Numbered from the stretch's first letter, positions 43,049 through 52,935 are shown. The stretch: 64,000 nucleotides of DNA from Actinomycetota bacterium (GCA_005773635.1 SXHN01000118.1:170048-234047), one strand, 5' to 3'. The notes: generated from the sequence alone by a model not told the origin. Numbers and translations: made by a program.

Positions 43049-43948
43049 CTAGCTATCGAGAAAACGCCACAGCCCAATGAAGGCGCTGAACATCCCAACG
43101 ACGGCGCTTCCGATCAAGCCAGCAGTACCATAAAACAAGGCGTCCGAACTGGAGAGTTCGAAACCTGGCAACACCAAGAGTGCGCCGCCTCGAGCAGCGC
43201 CAAAGTCGTTGAAGAGCGAGCGGCCTGCGAATGTCAAGCCGAAGGCAATCCCACCGCCAATGATGCCTTGCACGATCCCTTCGGCAAGAAACGGGACTCG
43301 CACGAACAAATTCGAAGCGCCGACCAATTTCATCACTTCAATTTCGCGACGACGGGCAAAGGTAGCCAGTCTTACCGTCATCACGACAAGGAACATCGAT
43401 GCGACAAGCAGCGCGCCGGCCGTGCCCAACATCACAACGCGCATCTTGTCGACGTTGCGAAAATATGGCTTGATTTGTTTCGCGGGAGTAATCACTGAAT
43501 ATACGCCCGGGCGATTTTGAAATTGTTTGCCGACACGATCGACTTCGCTGGCGTCCACGAGTGTTAGGCGGAAGGATTCTGGGAGATCACTCGGTTTCGT
43601 CCCGGTAACAATCGTAGGACTGTCTTTGTATAACCGCTTGAACACCTCGTAGGCAGCGGCGTTGTCTAGATACTTGAAGCTACGAATTTGCTGCTGAGCT
43701 TTGGCTTCGTCAAGCGAGTCCCGCATCGCGTCAACGTCGCCTTGCGCAGCATTAACGTTCATGAAGATCTCAAGTTCAACCTCCGCCCGCAGCTCGTCGG
43801 CCGCTCGATCGTTGCCGCGAATGAACAACAAGCTACCGGTGACAATGGTGGCACAAATCGCGATCGTGATGATGCCAGAGATGGTCATCATCACATTGCG
43901 GCGCAACGAGATAAAGGTTTCGCGGATGAAGTACCCGAGCATCGACAT
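43049..43948 (-). CDS. ftsX: Cell division ABC transporter permease FtsX
   Basis: This 299-residue FtsX has four predicted membrane helices (near residues 22-45, 170-195, 225-250 and 270-290) and a large extracellular loop between the first two (DRAADELRAEVELEIFM...). It acts with FtsE to control peptidoglycan hydrolases at the septum. The start shares a base with the ftsE stop (TGATG). In many actinobacteria smpB follows ftsX. Here the operon ends and a convergent peroxiredoxin gene lies next. Confidence 0.95.
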   Translation of the reverse strand: MSMLGYFIRETFISLRRNVMMTISGIITIAICATIVTGSLLFIRGNDRAADELRAEVELEIFMNVNAAQGDVDAMRDSLDEAKAQQQIRSFKYLDNAAAYEVFKRLYKDSPTIVTGTKPSDLPESFRLTLVDASEVDRVGKQFQNRPGVYSVITPAKQIKPYFRNVDKMRVVMLGTAGALLVASMFLVVMTVRLATFARRREIEVMKLVGASNLFVRVPFLAEGIVQGIIGGGIAFGLTFAGRSLFNDFGAARGGALLVLPGFELSSSDALFYGTAGLIGSAVVGMFSAFIGLWRFLDS

Positions 43949-44634
43949 CAGGTACCAACTCCATAAACGCCACGGTTCTGATCCCGGACCAAAACGCCGC
44001 GATCCAATTCGATCACCCGTCGCCGCATCGCGTCAACGATGCGCTGATCGTGGGTTGCCATGACCACTGTCGTGCCGGTTTGATTGATTCGGTCGAGCAA
44101 CTTCATGATGCCCACCGTCGTTTGGGGGTCGAGGTTGCCGGTGGGTTCGTCAGCAAGCAGAATCAGTGGTCGATTCACGAACGCTCGTGCGATCGAAACG
44201 CGTTGCTGTTCGCCGCCGGAAAGCTCGTCTGGAAAGCTGGCGACCTTATCCTTGAGCCCCACAAGATCAATGATTGTAGGCACTTGCTGTTGAATCACCG
44301 TGCGTGGTCGGCCCGTGACCTCCATCGCAAACGCCACATTTTCGTACACAGTTTTATTCGGGAGCAATTTGTAGTCTTGAAACACGGTTCCGATGTTGCG
44401 TCGAAGATTCGGCACCTTCCAGTTGGGCATGCGGCCGATGTCGCGACCCGCGACGTGCACCTCGCCCTTCGTCGCGACTTCGTCGCGCAAAAGCAATTTC
44501 AAAAAGGTCGACTTGCCAGAACCCGAAGGCCCGATAAGGAATACGAATTCGCCCTTGTTGATTTCGAGCGAAACATCGCGAAGGGCGATGGCTTCCGGCG
44601 AGTACGCCTTGTGGACGTGCGTGAAGCGAATCAT
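43948..44634 (-). CDS. ftsE: Cell division ATP-binding protein FtsE
   Basis: This 228-residue ATPase has Walker [10 protein letters not shown], signature LSGGEQQR, Walker [14 protein letters not shown] and H-loop ATHD. It begins [11 protein letters not shown]. The longer open frame (to 44742) overlaps prfB and was rejected. FtsE is the cytosolic partner of FtsX and is located between prfB and ftsX as in many actinobacteria. Confidence 0.96.
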   Translation of the reverse strand: MIRFTHVHKAYSPEAIALRDVSLEINKGEFVFLIGPSGSGKSTFLKLLLRDEVATKGEVHVAGRDIGRMPNWKVPNLRRNIGTVFQDYKLLPNKTVYENVAFAMEVTGRPRTVIQQQVPTIIDLVGLKDKVASFPDELSGGEQQRVSIARAFVNRPLILLADEPTGNLDPQTTVGIMKLLDRINQTGTTVVMATHDQRIVDAMRRRVIELDRGVLVRDQNRGVYGVGT

Positions 44635-44705
44635 GCGGTTCGGCGAGGGTAGCAACTCGGAGCCGCCCCTGTGGAGCGCGGGCCGCTGACCAGGGATTCC
44701 TCGCC

Positions 44706-45812
44706 TTAGCTCCCCTGTTCCTTCCGGCGCCACTGCAGCCACGCTTCGATAAAGGCATCAACATCTCCGTCGAGGACGGCAGCGACGTTACCGGTCTCAA
44801 ATTTTGTGCGTTCATCCTTGACTAGTTGGTAAGGCGCCAGCGTATAGGTGCGAATTTGCGAACCAAACGCGTTGTCGCGTTTGTCGCCAGCAATCTTGTC
44901 GATTTCGGCTTGACGTTCTGCCCGTGCTCGTTCGGCAATTCTGGCGGCAAGAATTTGCATAGCTTTCGTACGATTCTGGAGTTGGCTACGCTCGTTCTGG
45001 CACGAGACCACGATGCCGGTCGGCAAGTGCGTTATGCGGACTGCGCTGTCAGTGACATTTACATGCTGACCGCCCGCCCCCGATGACCGAAACGTGTCGA
45101 TCCGCAGATCGTCGTCACGGATCTCCGGCACTTCAGCTTCCTCCAACGTCGGCACAACGTCGAGCGCAGCAAACGCAGTCTGGCGCCGAGCGTTCGAATC
45201 AAATGGCGAAATCCGAATGAGGCGATGCACTCCCTTTTCGGCTTGCATCATGCCGTAGGCATAGCGACCACGCACTGAAATGGTCGCGGAGCTGATGCCA
45301 GCTTCTTGGCCCTCATTTCGATCATCGAGTTCAACTGTGAAGCCTTGGCGTTGCGCCCACCTCGTGTACTGGCGCAGCAACATGTCAGCCCAATCTTGGG
45401 CGTCAGTGCCACCGGCACCCGAGCTAATCGAACAAATCGCATCGCGTTCGTCATGTTCGCCGATGAATAGAGCTCGGAGCTCTAACCGGTCAAGCTCAAC
45501 GGTTAGGCCGTCGCATCCGTGGGCAATTTCAGGTTCGAGTGACTCATCGTCTTCATCGCGAGCCAGTTCATGCAGCGTTTCGAGGTCCGAAATCGCGGTC
45601 TGTAATTCCGTCACCAAATCGACGTCGCTGCGTAGTTGCGCCATTTCGGTCGTGATGGCGCGCGCTCGTTCTTGATCATCCCACAAGTCCGGTTCCGCGG
45701 CCGTGGCCTCAAGCTCCTCAAGGCGCTCTTTAGATGCATCAACCCGCAAATAACCAACCGCGTCGTCGACACGACGGTGTAACTCGGAAAGGAGGTCAGA
45801 AAAATCTCGCAT
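44706..45812 (-). CDS. prfB: Peptide chain release factor 2
   Basis: This 368-residue class I release factor reads UGA/UAA. The tripeptide discriminator SPF is seen in [13 protein letters not shown], and the catalytic GGQ in [14 protein letters not shown]. The frame is continuous from the ATG to the stop, so there is no programmed +1 frameshift of the E. coli kind. It lies between secA and ftsE in the same direction, with a 27-base gap from secA. Confidence 0.97.
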   Translation of the reverse strand: MRDFSDLLSELHRRVDDAVGYLRVDASKERLEELEATAAEPDLWDDQERARAITTEMAQLRSDVDLVTELQTAISDLETLHELARDEDDESLEPEIAHGCDGLTVELDRLELRALFIGEHDERDAICSISSGAGGTDAQDWADMLLRQYTRWAQRQGFTVELDDRNEGQEAGISSATISVRGRYAYGMMQAEKGVHRLIRISPFDSNARRQTAFAALDVVPTLEEAEVPEIRDDDLRIDTFRSSGAGGQHVNVTDSAVRITHLPTGIVVSCQNERSQLQNRTKAMQILAARIAERARAERQAEIDKIAGDKRDNAFGSQIRTYTLAPYQLVKDERTKFETGNVAAVLDGDVDAFIEAWLQWRRKEQGS

Positions 45813-45839
45813 GCTGGTTCAAAGCTCGGTCGTCAGCAG

Positions 45840-48626
45840 TTACGCCGCGCCGTGACACACCTTGTACTTCTTGCCGCTTCCACACCAGCATGGTTCGTTG
45901 CGGCCCGGAGTTTTTGCGACACGGATGGGCGCCTGAACTTCCGGTTCTTCGTCACCAGCGTCGGCTCGACCCTGCGGTTGCATCCCCGACATGCTTCCTG
46001 AGCCGACATAGCCGCCGAAGTCGGTGACTAACGCCGACGTCTCGGCCGCCGCGGCTTGACGTATCGAGGAAGTCCCTTGAACTGGGTCCTCAGCTCCCGA
46101 GAGCTGCAAATTCTTCACGACTGGCGCAGGAGCATCTTCCACTACGACTTGGATGTTGAATACATAGCGAACGAAGTCTTCGTCAACCGTCGACATCATC
46201 GCTTCGAACATGTCAAAGCCTTCACGTTGCCACTCAGTGAGAGGGTCCTTTTGTCCCATCGCCCGAAGATTGATGCCCTCTTGCAAGTAATCCATTTCGT
46301 ACAGATGCTCGCGCCAGTGTTGATCGATCACCGACAGCATGACGCGCCGCTCAATGTCGCGAATCGCTTCCTCGCCGAGTTCCGTTTCGCGGGCGTCGTA
46401 CAATGTCATCGCGTCGGAGGTCAACAACGCCGTGATGCCTTTACGGTTGTCCGTTGCCTCGATCCGCGCCTTGTCGAGGCTCGTAGGGAAATAGCTCTTA
46501 ATGTCGGTAACGAGCGCATCAACGTCCCAGTCTTCGACGAACTCGCCCGTGCAATGCGTCACGATCAGTCGATCAATCGTTCGATTGATAATGGTCAACG
46601 CCTCTTGTTTGAGGTTCAAACCATCAAGAATCTGTTGGCGCAGGCCGTACACAATCTTGCGTTGTTCGTTCATCACCTCGTCGTACTTCAACACGTTCTT
46701 GCGAATTTCGAAGTTGCGATCCTCGACCGTTCCCTGCGCTCGTTCGATCGCTTTACTCACCATCTTCGACTCAAGCGGCATGTCTTCGGGGAAACTCGCT
46801 CCCATCACGCGCTGCACCAAACCAGTAGCGAAGAGTCGCATTAGTTCGTCTTCTAACGACAAGTAAAAGCGGCTCTCACCCGGGTCGCCCTGACGACCAG
46901 ATCGGCCGCGCAACTGGTTGTCGATGCGACGGCTTTCATGCCGTTGTGTACCGAGCACGAACAGCCCGCCCAGTTCGCGCACCTCATCGCCTTCGGCCTT
47001 ACATTCGGGCGTGAACTTCTCGACGAGTTCGTGGTAGCGATCGCTGGTCTCGTCGAGCTCGAGCCCCTCTTTCAACATTTCCTGTTTCGCGAGGCCCTCG
47101 GGGTTTCCGCCGAGCAAAATATCCACGCCGCGTCCGGCCATGTTGGTGGCGACAGTCACGCTGCCGAGCCGACCCGCCTGGGTGATAATCGAAGCTTCAC
47201 GATCGTGCTGCTTAGCGTTGAGCACCTCGTGCGGCACGCCCTTTTGATTGAGGCGCCGTGAAAGATTCTCCGACTCTTCCACAGAGATCGTGCCGACCAA
47301 CACTGGCTGACCAATTGAGTGCTTCTCGGAAAGTTCAGCCACAACGGCGTCGTATTTACCGTCGATGCCTTTGTAAACAAGATCGGGTTGATCGACCCGC
47401 TGGGGTGAGCGGTTGGTGGGAATCGGGACGACCGCAAGTTCATAGGTATGCATGAACTCGCCAGCCTCACTGAATGCCGTCCCAGTCATGCCTGCAAGCT
47501 TGTCGTACATCCGGAAATAGTTCTGCAGCGTGACGGTGGCCAACGTCTGGCTCTCAGCCTTAATCCGCTGGTTTTCTTTGGCCTCAACCGCTTGATGCAA
47601 CCCCTCGGACCACCGGCGACCCTCCAAAATGCGGCCCGTGAACTCATCGACGATCTTGATCTCTCCTTGGGCAACGATGTAGTCCTTATCGCGGTGGAAG
47701 AGTTCGCGAGCCTTCAACGCCTGGGCCAGTTGATGCACGAAGTTCTGGTTGATGTTGTCGTAAAGATTAGAAACTCCCAACGATTGCTCAACCCGCGCGA
47801 TGCCCTCTTCAGTCGGCACGACCGTTCGCTTCGCTTCATCGACCTCATAGTCGCGTTCACGCTGCAGGCCTTTGACGATGCGGGCGAACTGGTAGTACAC
47901 CTCAACTGCGTCCTGCACCTGTCCAGAAATAATCAAAGGTGTGCGCGCTTCATCGATGAGGATTGAATCGATCTCATCAACGATGGCAAAGTGGTGCGCC
48001 TTATGTTCGCGCCCGCGATCACCCCACTGAGTTTGTTCGTCGAACGCAACACACATGTTGTCGCGCAGATAGTCAAATCCAAACTCATTGTTGGTTCCGT
48101 GCACGATGTCGCAGGCGTACATCGCGCGTTTTTCGTGAGGCGCCTCCATGTATCCCGGCACGATGACACCGACCGATAGACCTAGGAATCGATACAAGCG
48201 CCCCATCCACTGCGCGTCGCGTCGCGCCAAGTAGTCGTTGACAGTCACGAGGTGCACACTGCGACCGGTCAGGGCATTGAGATACGCGGGGAGCGTTGCT
48301 ACCAGCGTTTTGCCTTCGCCGGTTTTCATCTCAGCGACCCACCCGTAGTGCAGGCAAGCGCCCCCCATGATTTGCACGTCGTAATGACGCTGGCCCAGGA
48401 CACGTACACCGGCTTCTCGCACGACAGCAAAGGCTTCAGGCATGACCTCGTCGAGGTCTTCGCCATTTGCGATCCGCTGCTGGAACTCCGCGGTTTTCGC
48501 AGTCAGTTGCGCATCGCTCAGCCGCTCGATGTCCGACTCAAATGCAGCCACGTCCGGAATTACCGATTCGAGCAGTTTGACCTTTTTACCTTCGCCCGCG
48601 CGGAGCAACTTCTGTAAAATACTCAT
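45840..48626 (-). CDS. secA: Preprotein translocase subunit SecA
   Basis: This 928-residue SecA has Walker A MKTGEGKTLVATLPAYL, Walker B IVDEIDSILIDEARTP, the motif NMAGRGVDILLGGNPEG, the helical scaffold and two-helix finger region, and a C-terminal SEC-C zinc motif RNEPCWCGSGKKYKVCHG (CxCx8C). It drives protein export through SecYEG. This is the housekeeping type by its length and zinc tail, and it starts the secA-prfB-ftsE-ftsX run. Confidence 0.97.
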   Translation of the reverse strand: MSILQKLLRAGEGKKVKLLESVIPDVAAFESDIERLSDAQLTAKTAEFQQRIANGEDLDEVMPEAFAVVREAGVRVLGQRHYDVQIMGGACLHYGWVAEMKTGEGKTLVATLPAYLNALTGRSVHLVTVNDYLARRDAQWMGRLYRFLGLSVGVIVPGYMEAPHEKRAMYACDIVHGTNNEFGFDYLRDNMCVAFDEQTQWGDRGREHKAHHFAIVDEIDSILIDEARTPLIISGQVQDAVEVYYQFARIVKGLQRERDYEVDEAKRTVVPTEEGIARVEQSLGVSNLYDNINQNFVHQLAQALKARELFHRDKDYIVAQGEIKIVDEFTGRILEGRRWSEGLHQAVEAKENQRIKAESQTLATVTLQNYFRMYDKLAGMTGTAFSEAGEFMHTYELAVVPIPTNRSPQRVDQPDLVYKGIDGKYDAVVAELSEKHSIGQPVLVGTISVEESENLSRRLNQKGVPHEVLNAKQHDREASIITQAGRLGSVTVATNMAGRGVDILLGGNPEGLAKQEMLKEGLELDETSDRYHELVEKFTPECKAEGDEVRELGGLFVLGTQRHESRRIDNQLRGRSGRQGDPGESRFYLSLEDELMRLFATGLVQRVMGASFPEDMPLESKMVSKAIERAQGTVEDRNFEIRKNVLKYDEVMNEQRKIVYGLRQQILDGLNLKQEALTIINRTIDRLIVTHCTGEFVEDWDVDALVTDIKSYFPTSLDKARIEATDNRKGITALLTSDAMTLYDARETELGEEAIRDIERRVMLSVIDQHWREHLYEMDYLQEGINLRAMGQKDPLTEWQREGFDMFEAMMSTVDEDFVRYVFNIQVVVEDAPAPVVKNLQLSGAEDPVQGTSSIRQAAAAETSALVTDFGGYVGSGSMSGMQPQGRADAGDEEPEVQAPIRVAKTPGRNEPCWCGSGKKYKVCHGAA

Positions 48627-48673
48627 GAGACTCAGATGTTAGTTGTGACCCCAGCTAGTTGAGGGGGCGGGGC

Positions 48674-49348
48674 TCAATCTGCGCGCGCACCGTCTTCTCT
48701 CGTCACCAATAACGCGGCTTCGGTTCGAGTCCGTACCCGCAGTTTCTCGAGAATCGCTCGGACATGATTTTTCACCGTGTTCTCCGAAATGAACAATTCG
48801 ACTGCGATTTCTCGATTGCCCACCCCGCGGGCCAACAAACGAGCTACGTCGCGTTCGCGCACCGTCAAGCGTTCGATTGCACCGACAGGTCGGGGCTGTT
48901 CATTGAGCCGAGCAACCAGCTTCGCCGCCACACTCGGGGTGAATACAGCACCGCCTTCGGCAACCGAGCGAACCATGGCGCCAAGCTGGCCCATATCCGT
49001 TGACTTCAGTACAAAACCGGAGGCCCCGGCCCGCAACGCGGCGAAGAGGTCATCATCGGTCTCTGACTCTGACAACATCAGAACCCGAATCCCGGGCAGC
49101 GATCGTCGGATCAACGCCGTCGCGTCGATTCCGTCGCAGCGGGGCATATGGATGTCCATCACGACGACATCGGGGCGCAGCGACTCCGACAATGAGACTG
49201 CGATCTCGCCGTCGGCAGCTTCTCCGACCACCTCGAGATCCATCTCGGCCATGAGAGCCTGTTCGACCCCGCGTCGCACTAGGTCGTGGTCATCGACGAG
49301 CAGCACGCGAATGCGAGCGTGCTGCTCGTCGGCACCAATTTGAGTCAA
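48674..49348 (-). CDS. Orphan NarL/FixJ-family response regulator
   Basis: This 224-residue response regulator has a receiver with D19-D20 and phosphoacceptor D65 in VVVMDIHMPRCDG, the switch Ser in LMLSES and Lys in FVLKS. The C-terminal LuxR helix-turn-helix runs LTVRERDVARLLARGVGNREIA to ENTVKNHVRAILEKLRVRTR. It lies between hpf and secA on the same strand. No sensor kinase is nearby. It is a second orphan regulator of the same class as that at 2198. Confidence 0.92.
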   Translation of the reverse strand: MTQIGADEQHARIRVLLVDDHDLVRRGVEQALMAEMDLEVVGEAADGEIAVSLSESLRPDVVVMDIHMPRCDGIDATALIRRSLPGIRVLMLSESETDDDLFAALRAGASGFVLKSTDMGQLGAMVRSVAEGGAVFTPSVAAKLVARLNEQPRPVGAIERLTVRERDVARLLARGVGNREIAVELFISENTVKNHVRAILEKLRVRTRTEAALLVTREDGARAD

Positions 49349-49392
49349 TTTCTTGCGGGAACTGTGATCATGTGCGGCAAGGCCGCCTGGAG

Positions 49393-49758
49393 CTAGGGCA
49401 CTTCAAGCGCGGCCGCCAACACTTCGTGCCCGGGTCCGCCTTCTCGACGCGCCAATGGCTTTTCAACCCGTCGATCGTGCAGCTTGTGGAGCTGTTGCTC
49501 AACTTTGTGCAGTGTCTTATCAAACGCCGCCATCAACGTCGGACCACTCGCATGGGCGTCAAGACGGTGTTTCTTCACATGGACAATCAGTTCGCAGTTG
49601 TAGCGCTCATCAGCCCGGCGACCGTGGATCTCTCCGAAGTCAAGATCAATGCGGCGGGTATCCGACGCAAGCCGCTGGACCCGTTTGAGTTTGTCCAAGG
49701 CCGCGGCCTTCACTTCCGACGGTATTTCGACGTGCTTTCCAACGACATGAATATCCAA
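49393..49758 (-). CDS. hpf: Ribosome hibernation promoting factor / sigma-54 modulation protein family
   Basis: This is 121 residues from a TTG directly after AAGGAGG (4-base gap). The start is chosen by this strong ribosome binding site and by the family N-terminus DIHVVGKHVEIPSEVKAAALDKL. The core IDLDFGEIH and CELIVHVKKHRLDAHASGPTLMAAFDKTLHKVEQQLHK matches HPF/YfiA in type (cited by its short pieces LIVHVKKHRL and LHKVEQQLHK). It would bind the ribosome in stationary phase. It lacks the C-terminal dimerisation domain of long HPF, common in actinobacteria. Followed downstream by the response regulator. Confidence 0.85.
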   Translation of the reverse strand: MDIHVVGKHVEIPSEVKAAALDKLKRVQRLASDTRRIDLDFGEIHGRRADERYNCELIVHVKKHRLDAHASGPTLMAAFDKTLHKVEQQLHKLHDRRVEKPLARREGGPGHEVLAAALEVP

Positions 49759-49838
49759 TGCGCCTCCTTGATCGTCGAACCAGGGTCCGGGAAGGGTAGC
49801 GCCGATTTCCGGCTCGTGGGGCGTACAGTGCAAGATTC

Positions 49839-50618
49839 ATGACAAATGACATCAACCCTGAGTGCCCGTATTCCAAACGTGACATACGCATGGCCTGGGC
49901 GCTCCACGCGTTGACCGCGAGTGGAGTGGTGGTCGGTTTCGTCGGGTTAACGTCAATTATCGAAGGCCAGGCGCGAGCGGCCATTTTGTGGCTCGTAGCC
50001 GCGATGGTGCTCGACGGGATCGACGGCCCGATTGCACGCAAGATCCAAGTTCACAAGCGCCTCCCTACCATCGACGGCAACGCTTTAGATCTGATCGTTG
50101 ATTATTTCACTTGCACAATCGTGCCCGTCGCATTCCTGAGCAAATTCGACATTCTTCCTGAACACACGGTTGGAATCTTGGGATTCATCATCTTGATGAC
50201 AGGCGCATTATGGATGGCGCGAACCGACATGGAAACTGAGGACAACTGGTTTCGCGGCTTTCCCGCAGAGTTCAACGTCATCATCCCAACGTTGTTCTTA
50301 CTGGATCAAAACGAATGGCTGAATTTCGCGGTCTTGGCCGGGATGTGTTTCTTGACACTTACGTACCGGTTCGAGTTCCCCCACACTGTTCGCGTTGTCG
50401 AACACCGCCTCATCTCGATCACATGCATGATCATGTGGCTCGGCTCAATGACCATTCTGGCCGTGCAGCAAGATAAGCCATCACAGTGGCTCAAGTTTGT
50501 GTTGATCGCCTCCCCGATGTGGACTGTGTGGCAAGTTGCGCGTCGGTACTTGACCACACGGTCAGCCGACAGCGACCAAAACCACCAACAAGCCGCAACG
50601 GTCGACTCACACCACTGA
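49839..50618 (+). CDS. pcs: CDP-alcohol phosphatidyltransferase, phosphatidylcholine-synthase-like
   Basis: This 259-residue integral membrane protein has about seven or eight helices. It carries a CDP-alcohol phosphotransferase motif LDGIDGPIARK, with AR followed by 12 residues, then G-x3-D-x3-D in IDGNALDLIVDY. This spacing fits the modified motif of bacterial phosphatidylcholine synthases (Pcs), which join choline to CDP-diacylglycerol. The N-terminus WALHALTASGVVVGFVGL also fits Pcs. It is divergent from hpf and overlaps the end of comF by 12 bases. Whether it makes phosphatidylcholine is inferred, not shown. Confidence 0.8.
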   Translation: MTNDINPECPYSKRDIRMAWALHALTASGVVVGFVGLTSIIEGQARAAILWLVAAMVLDGIDGPIARKIQVHKRLPTIDGNALDLIVDYFTCTIVPVAFLSKFDILPEHTVGILGFIILMTGALWMARTDMETEDNWFRGFPAEFNVIIPTLFLLDQNEWLNFAVLAGMCFLTLTYRFEFPHTVRVVEHRLISITCMIMWLGSMTILAVQQDKPSQWLKFVLIASPMWTVWQVARRYLTTRSADSDQNHQQAATVDSHH

Positions 50619-51311
50619 TCGCGAGTGTGGTGGCGTTGTGGCCACAGTGATCGCGGCGATCTCACCTCGGAACCCTTCACGACGCAACGCGAGTGCGGCA
50701 TTTCGCAACGTCGACCCGGTTGTACACACGTCGTCACACAACACGACGCTGGTACTGGACCAACTCGAAAGATTCGCATACGGCACTGCAAAGCTTGGTC
50801 CGCGAAAACGATCCTCACGACTTCGACCGGTTTGAGCCGTTGCGTCCGCCCGGCGCAACAAGCCCACCGGCCGCACAACACCAAATCCTGAGGCCAGCGA
50901 ATTCGCAATCAACTGAGCGTGATCGAAACCTCTGGAACGGCGGCGCTGGTCGGTCGTCGGTATCCAAGTGAGTACGGCAGCTCCGCACTTGATGCTGCGC
51001 GACAATGTGGCGTCCCGGCGTTCTACGTGCGATACGGCCGCCCCCGCGAGCCATCGAATGGCGTGGCGTTCTTTGCGATACTTCGCGCGTGCCACAAGCT
51101 CTCGAACCACCCCTTCATAGGAAAATCGCGAGTGCCATTGCGCGATACCGACGGGTGGAGGCGAAACAATTGCCGGTCGCATCGTCGTTGCACAATCGGC
51201 ACACACTGGATTGGCGGTTTGCCCACACCCCGGGCAACGCGATGGGAACACGAAGCGTCCGAGGTGCCCAAAATCCGCCAATCGTGTGTCACGCAATCGC
51301 ATGTTCAGCAT
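50607..51311 (-). CDS. comF: ComF-like phosphoribosyltransferase
   Basis: This 234-residue ComF-family protein has a Cys4 zinc finger at the N-terminus (FPSRCPGCG and VCADC), the segment WIPTTDQRRRSRGFDHAQLIA, and a PRPP-binding loop VVLCDDVCTTGSTLRNA. In competent bacteria ComF is used for DNA uptake. In others its role is not clear. ATG 51311 gives MLNMRLRDT, and 51302 is also possible. Overlaps the pcs-like gene at the 3' end, convergent. Confidence 0.88.
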   Translation of the reverse strand: MLNMRLRDTRLADFGHLGRFVFPSRCPGCGQTANPVCADCATTMRPAIVSPPPVGIAQWHSRFSYEGVVRELVARAKYRKERHAIRWLAGAAVSHVERRDATLSRSIKCGAAVLTWIPTTDQRRRSRGFDHAQLIANSLASGFGVVRPVGLLRRADATAQTGRSREDRFRGPSFAVPYANLSSWSSTSVVLCDDVCTTGSTLRNAALALRREGFRGEIAAITVATTPPHSRSVV

Positions 51312-51358
51312 CACGCAACCGTAGAGGCAGCCTGCGACATCGGAATTAGAATCGGAAG

Positions 51359-51934
51359 ATGTCAACGCTGCACGAACGCCCAAACACAGCCCTACTCATC
51401 GTCGATGTTCAAAACGACGTCGTCGCGCATGCCCACCACCGTACAGAAGTGCTCGAAAACATCAATCTGTTGATCGACAAGGCGCGTGCGCACGGAGCGC
51501 CGGTCGTTTGGGTGCAACATCACAGCGACGAACTCGTAGAGGACTCCACCGGTTGGCAATACGTTCCTGAATTACAGCGCGATCCTGCGGAAGCCCTAGT
51601 GCACAAACAGTACGGGGATTCGTTCGAGGCCACAACACTCGAACAGGAACTCACACAGCGCGGTGTTGGGCGCCTCATCGTCGTCGGCGCGCAAACGGAT
51701 GCGTGTATTCGTTCAACGTTGCACGGTGCATTTACGCGCGGGTACGACACACTGCTCGTCAGCGACGCCCACACAACCGATGACTATTCCGAATTCGGTT
51801 TGCCCCCCGCCGATAAGGTCATCGCGCACACAAATATGTATTGGGGGTTCCAAGCAGCGCCAGGGCGCACTGCGGGCGTCGTTTCGACTGCCGACGTCAA
51901 CTTCCAATCCGACCGCTCCGAGGCGAGCGGCTAA
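51359..51934 (+). CDS. Isochorismatase-family cysteine hydrolase
   Basis: This 191-residue enzyme has the full catalytic triad: Asp16 (LIVDVQND), Lys83 (VHKQYGDSF) and Cys116 (GAQTDACIRSTLHGA). It hydrolyses an amide or similar bond, as in nicotinamidase or isochorismatase relatives. The substrate is not known. It is divergent from comF, and its last four bases overlap the convergent mtnA gene. Confidence 0.9.
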   Translation: MSTLHERPNTALLIVDVQNDVVAHAHHRTEVLENINLLIDKARAHGAPVVWVQHHSDELVEDSTGWQYVPELQRDPAEALVHKQYGDSFEATTLEQELTQRGVGRLIVVGAQTDACIRSTLHGAFTRGYDTLLVSDAHTTDDYSEFGLPPADKVIAHTNMYWGFQAAPGRTAGVVSTADVNFQSDRSEASG

Positions 51935-52935
51935 ATCAGGATTTCGTACAAGCGCTGCGGAGTAACGGCGCCAAGATCAGTGACAATAGCGGTGATCAAT
52001 TCTGCTGGCGTCACGTCGAAAGCGGGATTGTGCAGCGACACCCCTGCGCCGACGATCTGGCGACCATTGAACTCGGCAAGTTCTGTTTCATCACGATCTT
52101 CGATTTCGATGTCGGCACCGGTGCGCGTTGCAGCATCGACGGTCGAGACTGGCGCGGCAACAAGAAACGGAATCTGGTGATAGTGAGCAAGCACGGCAAT
52201 TGAAAACGTGCCAATTTTGTTCGCTACATCACCATTCGCAGCGATTCGATCGGCGCCGACGACAACTGCGTCAACCTTGCCGGCCGACATCAACACCCCG
52301 GCCGCGCTGTCCACGATCACCGTTGCAGGGATCCCAAGTTGACCACACTCCCATGCGGTTAAACGAGCGCCTTGCAACAACGGACGAGTCTCATCAATCC
52401 ACACGTTCGCAACATTGCCACGTTCGTGCGCGACCCTCACAACGCCGAGCGCCGTGCCGAATCCGACTGTGGCGAGATGACCAGCATTGCAATGGGTCAA
52501 CACTTGCGCACCGCCCGCTCGGACCGGAATCAGATCAGCGCCGTAACGCCCTATCGATCGGTTGGCGGCGACATCATCGATGCAAATCTGCACTGCTGTA
52601 GCGAGACAGGAATCGGCCGCGCCATATTCAAATGCCTTCAGTGCGCGTTCTACACCCCAACGTAGATTCACAGCAGTTGGGCGTGTGTTCACGATTCGGC
52701 CGGCTTCGCCGCGCACAGCTCGTGGATCACCGTCGATCTGTGCTGCCAACGCCACGCCGAAGGCACCAGCTGCTCCCAAAGCAGGTGCGCCACGCACCGC
52801 CAGCGTCGCGATCGCGTGACACAATTCTTCGACGCTCGAGCAGTCAAGAAATTCTAATGAATTCGGGAGGCTTCGTTGATCGATGATGCGAATGACGCCG
52901 TCGTGCCACGCGATCGTTGGTGGCAAATCAGACAA
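51931..52935 (-). CDS. mtnA: S-methyl-5-thioribose-1-phosphate isomerase
   Basis: This 334-residue isomerase of the methionine salvage pathway turns 5-methylthioribose-1-phosphate into 5-methylthioribulose-1-phosphate. It shows LATLAVRGAPALGAAGAFG, the catalytic Cys in VLTHCNAGHLAT and the catalytic Asp in VVVGADRIAANGDVANKIGT. There is no in-frame ATG near the N-terminus. A TTG at 52935 (overlapping the SDR stop) or 52926 must be used. No other mtn gene is seen in the window. Confidence 0.92.
   Translation of the reverse strand: MSDLPPTIAWHDGVIRIIDQRSLPNSLEFLDCSSVEELCHAIATLAVRGAPALGAAGAFGVALAAQIDGDPRAVRGEAGRIVNTRPTAVNLRWGVERALKAFEYGAADSCLATAVQICIDDVAANRSIGRYGADLIPVRAGGAQVLTHCNAGHLATVGFGTALGVVRVAHERGNVANVWIDETRPLLQGARLTAWECGQLGIPATVIVDSAAGVLMSAGKVDAVVVGADRIAANGDVANKIGTFSIAVLAHYHQIPFLVAAPVSTVDAATRTGADIEIEDRDETELAEFNGRQIVGAGVSLHNPAFDVTPAELITAIVTDLGAVTPQRLYEILI

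Noticed and set aside
44706..45812. Programmed +1 frameshift in prfB
   Set aside because: The frame is continuous from ATG to stop, with no internal UGA after the first codons, so no frameshift is needed.
49759..49833. Upstream ATG-type start of hpf at 49833
   Set aside because: The extension has no family similarity, and a perfect AAGGAGG stands just before the TTG at 49758.
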